Shown one piece after another: positions 61,741-64,000 of a DNA stretch of 64,000 bases. Source of the DNA: Henningerozyma blattae CBS 6284. Taxonomy: Eukaryota > Ascomycota > Saccharomycetes > Saccharomycetales > Saccharomycetaceae. The notes below the pieces were generated by a model, which worked only from the letters and a program-made list of their open reading frames with translations, was not told the DNA's origin and did no database searches. The translations under genes and the position numbers were made by a program. Where the stretch lies: positions 1,674,001-1,738,000 of the forward strand of contig NC_020187.1 in NCBI RefSeq assembly GCF_000315915.1. The letters are read 5' to 3'. Position 1 is the first letter of the stretch; every line of letters starts with the position of its first letter.

Positions 61741-62784
61741 TTAATAAATCTTCTTCTTTTCATCTACTGAAAAGCCACCAGCCCCTGTATTGGTTACTAA
61801 TAGTAATCCACCAATAATACTTAGATTTTGATAGAACTCATACTTTAAGAAATCTCTCTTTGAAGAATCATAGAACCAATAATTATTCCAAGCAACATTA
61901 TAAAATGTCAAGATCAAACCCAACATGATAGAAGCTAATTTAGTCTTATAACCAATAGCAAAACAAACTGTGAATATAATAGTTAAAACAACAGTGAACC
62001 AAGATTTACTGAAAGTAAAACCTATAAACATTAAAACAATTAAAATTCTACCAGCGAATAATAAGTATCCTTTATTTTTATCATTCTTATCACTTAATTC
62101 AGGTAGCATGGCGAATGTGGTTTTGTTTTGAACGATTGAATCACCAAATGCAATTAATAACCCACCAATGACACTAATGTTTCTTAAAACAAATGAAGAA
62201 CCTGTAAATAATCCATAGATGATACCTTGAGTAATAATACATAGGACTAACATCCCTGTTGCGTAGTTAACATATTTTCTTGTGACTAATAAAAATGAAC
62301 CAGACAACATGGAAATAGTTACTATTAATAAAAATAAAACAACAAATAACCAAGGATAATGTTTCCATTTATGTAAATAAAATATTTGATCTGAAAATTG
62401 TGTAATAATTCTAAACGAGTCCTCCAAGAAAGTGGCTACAATGAAAAATCTTGCAATACTTGGAACATAAGGCTTCAATTTGATTACAAATGGTAAATCA
62501 GTTAAGTCTTCTACTTTATTGGCGTAATAATCAATAGATTTCTTGATTTTATTAAAAGTGCTCAAACTATTAGGGTTACCAATACTATTAGAATTATTCA
62601 ATTTGCTCATGCCGGAATTATTATTTAAACGACTTTTCATTGGTGCAGCACTATTTTGAACAGGTTGATAGCCACCATTCATGCTCATATTATTATAGTT
62701 GTTCATACCACCGTTCATATTCATACTCATATCCATGTTATGTTGTGGCATACCACCCAATGGATTATTACCTCTGTAAGACAT
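61741..62784 (-). CDS. ERV29: ER cargo receptor Erv29 (SURF4 family)
   Basis: Erv29 (YGR284C) packages soluble secretory cargo, including pro-alpha-factor and pro-carboxypeptidase Y, into COPII vesicles. It is 347 residues against 310. The N-terminal 75 residues are Asn/Met/Gly-rich and variable. From RFFIVATFLEDSFRIITQFSDQI (about residue 112) onward the sequence matches yeast Erv29, with about seven hydrophobic spans. GRILIVLMFI, TKLASIMLGLILTFYNV and KYEFYQNLSIIGGLLLVTNTGAGG are family blocks. The C-terminus ends KKKIY, a dilysine-type retrieval signal also present in yeast. Its cargo carboxypeptidase Y is encoded at the other end of this window, a coincidence of the ancestral map. Confidence 0.97.
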   Translation of the reverse strand: MSYRGNNPLGGMPQHNMDMSMNMNGGMNNYNNMSMNGGYQPVQNSAAPMKSRLNNNSGMSKLNNSNSIGNPNSLSTFNKIKKSIDYYANKVEDLTDLPFVIKLKPYVPSIARFFIVATFLEDSFRIITQFSDQIFYLHKWKHYPWLFVVLFLLIVTISMLSGSFLLVTRKYVNYATGMLVLCIITQGIIYGLFTGSSFVLRNISVIGGLLIAFGDSIVQNKTTFAMLPELSDKNDKNKGYLLFAGRILIVLMFIGFTFSKSWFTVVLTIIFTVCFAIGYKTKLASIMLGLILTFYNVAWNNYWFYDSSKRDFLKYEFYQNLSIIGGLLLVTNTGAGGFSVDEKKKIY

Positions 62785-63019
62785 AGTACACTTTCAATTG
62801 ATCTTCTTGAAGTTTTTGATAAAATAATATGCTTGTCAAAACGTATGTACGAAATATATGCTTGTATTGATAAAATAAAACTACAAAAGCGTGAACGTAT
62901 GTCCTAGACTGGATTGTTCTTCTCGATTTAATAACAACTATAAATATGATTATAAATCAACTGAGAATATTTCTCTGTAAAACATACTCCGCTTCTCTAT
63001 TAATAAATCAAACTAAACT

Positions 63020-63176
63020 AATTGAATAGAATTAAATCAAATCAAATCAATTCAAATCAAATCAAACCAAATCAAATCAACTCCAATGCCAATTTTGATT
63101 TCGCTAGTTGTCCATTTCCATTTCTAATTCCATTTCCATTTCTCTTCCTTTCCTTTCCTTTCTTTCCTATTTCCAT
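63020..63176 (+). repeat. Simple repeats in the ERV29 promoter
   Basis: About ten AATCA-type pentamers (63020-63080) are followed by a pyrimidine-rich tract with CCATTT and TTTCC units (63108-63176). The second tract makes one strand almost purely pyrimidine. Confidence 0.75.
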
Positions 63177-63190
63177 GCGAAGTTTTATTT

Positions 63191-63277
63191 TGGTGCAATG
63201 AAAATAAACAATGAAAATTTACTGTGAATTTCAACTTGCTTCTTACGGTTACCAATAACTTTCGCAGGTTCGAATCC
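63191..63277 (+). other. Orphan Pol III B-box with a weak A-box
   Basis: GGTTCGAATCC at 63267-63277 matches the B-box consensus GGTTCGANTCC exactly. TGGTGCAATGA at 63191-63201 matches the A-box at 10 of 11 positions, 66 bases upstream. No tRNA fold is possible: the acceptor arm has no partner and the T-stem has only four pairs. No T-run terminator follows. It may be a decayed tRNA, for which the T-arm most resembles tRNA-Ser, or a TFIIIC-only (ETC) site. Confidence 0.5.
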
Positions 63278-63405
63278 TGAATGACGCGTTACAAAAGTAG
63301 TCAGCTATTGCTACCCTATTGAATTGAAAAAAAAAAGATGTTTGTTAAGTCTAAATAGTAGGCTTGATGAGTCTATACAGGTCTATACAGGTGCTACATT
63401 TCCAC

Positions 63406-64000
63406 TTACAAGAAGTAACTCAATACAGAAGCTGGCAGCTTGTTAGAGTCGGTCAAAGTCTTAGCGATAGTCTGTAAAGCAGTCTTGGCATCAGTCTTGA
63501 TCTTGTCAGCAACCTCGACTAATTGATCGTCATCTAGACTATCAACAATCAAAGCAATTTGTTCGTCGATAGCTGCAGCCTTGTCGATGTCGCCAAAGTA
63601 GTCAGCTTCCTTAGCGGCATTACGGATGGCTCTCTTATTTTTCTTCTTAGCAGCCTTGGCAGCTTCCTTAGACTTCTTCTTGGAGGCCTTGGCATCAGCA
63701 GCATTCTTAGCCTCTTCTTCAGCCTTAGCCTTGGCATCAGCTTCAGCCTTAGCTTTAACTTCAGCTTCAGCTCTGGCACCAGCTTCTCTTTCCCACTTCT
63801 TTCTGGCTTTTTCCTTCTTTTCTTCTTCTTTGAACATCTTGATACGTGGATCTTCATTCATAGCTCTTTCAACAAGCTTGACTAATCTGGCATTATCAGC
63901 AGTCTTTTTCTTGTTTCTAGCAGCAGTGTTTTTCTTTTCAATATAACGTTTGTGATCTCTGTTAGAAGAATCATCTGGAACATCTTCATCCAGGAATTCA
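63406..64000 (-). CDS. ZUO1: Zuotin (ribosome-associated J-protein), C-terminal part
   Basis: Zuo1 (YGR285C) is the J-domain partner of Ssz1 in the ribosome-associated complex, stimulating Ssb at the exit tunnel. The window holds the last 197 codons; the frame is open to base 64000, so the J domain lies outside. Visible: EFLDEDVPDDSSNRDHKRYIEKKN, the zuotin homology block; a highly charged region rich in Lys, Ala and Glu (RAEAEVKAKAEADAKAKAEE onward) that binds rRNA; KKKNKRAIRNAAKEADYFGD; and the C-terminal four-helix bundle ending PASVLSYFL. The yeast protein ends PSSLLSYFV. Neighbour ERV29 is as in S. cerevisiae. Confidence 0.97.
   Translation of the reverse strand, partial: EFLDEDVPDDSSNRDHKRYIEKKNTAARNKKKTADNARLVKLVERAMNEDPRIKMFKEEEKKEKARKKWEREAGARAEAEVKAKAEADAKAKAEEEAKNAADAKASKKKSKEAAKAAKKKNKRAIRNAAKEADYFGDIDKAAAIDEQIALIVDSLDDDQLVEVADKIKTDAKTALQTIAKTLTDSNKLPASVLSYFL

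Larger units (their letters stand above)
62785..63405. other. ERV29 promoter and ZUO1 3' flank
   Basis: 621 bases with two simple-repeat tracts near the ERV29 side, a lone Pol III B-box and a 10-base direct duplication of GTCTATACAG (63371-63390). Confidence 0.55.

Overview
This is nuclear DNA from a budding yeast of the family Saccharomycetaceae. The genes are intronless and densely packed, and base composition is AT-rich (by eye about one third G+C). Nearly every protein is recognisable as the counterpart of a Saccharomyces cerevisiae gene. The decisive clue is gene order. Read left to right the window gives PRC1, LIP1, TAF1, RTT102, RNH70, DYN3, ADE4, ATM1, YME2, UBP15, CAB4, CWC22, SCW4/SCW10, FKS3, GAS1, PXR1, PSE1, YOR1, NIP1, BGL2, YMR310C/YGR283C, GLC8, ERV29, ZUO1. 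In S. cerevisiae these genes are divided between the right arms of chromosome XIII (YMR297W to YMR311C) and chromosome VII (YGR274C to YGR285C). Those two arms are sister segments from the whole-genome duplication. Here the two sets are fully interleaved, and pairs such as SCW4/SCW10 and YMR310C/YGR283C are single. That is the unduplicated ancestral arrangement, so the organism most likely branched before the duplication (the Kluyveromyces/Lachancea/Eremothecium or Zygosaccharomyces/Torulaspora groups). The species cannot be named from this window.

Layout. 1-10.4 kb: the 3' end of carboxypeptidase Y, ceramide synthase subunit LIP1, TFIID subunit TAF1, chromatin-remodelling subunit RTT102, an unusually long empty convergent gap, and the exonuclease RNH70. 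11-20 kb: a run of minus-strand genes, namely the dynein light intermediate chain (with a one-base frame break), purine enzyme ADE4, mitochondrial ABC exporter ATM1 and inner-membrane protein YME2. 20.7-28 kb: deubiquitinase UBP15, CoA-pathway enzyme CAB4, splicing factor CWC22. 28-41 kb: a cell-wall block with an SCW-family glucanase, the glucan synthase FKS3 and the glucanosyltransferase GAS1. 41-56 kb: nucleolar G-patch protein PXR1, karyopherin PSE1, drug-efflux ABC transporter YOR1, and translation factor NIP1 (eIF3c). 56-64 kb: glucanase BGL2, a SPOUT methyltransferase-like protein, PP1 regulator GLC8, cargo receptor ERV29, and the C-terminal part of the ribosome-associated chaperone ZUO1.

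Regulatory signals visible by eye fit these roles. There is a perfect pleiotropic drug response element and a TATA box before YOR1, PAC and RRPE ribosome-biogenesis elements before PXR1 and the SPOUT gene, Bas1/Gcn4 core sites before ADE4, and GGCC-centred motifs shared by the cell-wall gene promoters. Two exact matches to the yeast origin core consensus sit between CWC22 and SCW. An orphan Pol III B-box lies between ERV29 and ZUO1. I found no transposon, CRISPR array, rRNA, intact tRNA or virus-derived gene, and nothing that amounts to a new multi-gene system. The most useful items for follow-up are the broken DYN3, the 1.8 kb empty convergent gap, the origin candidate, the orphan B-box and the promoter motif sets.
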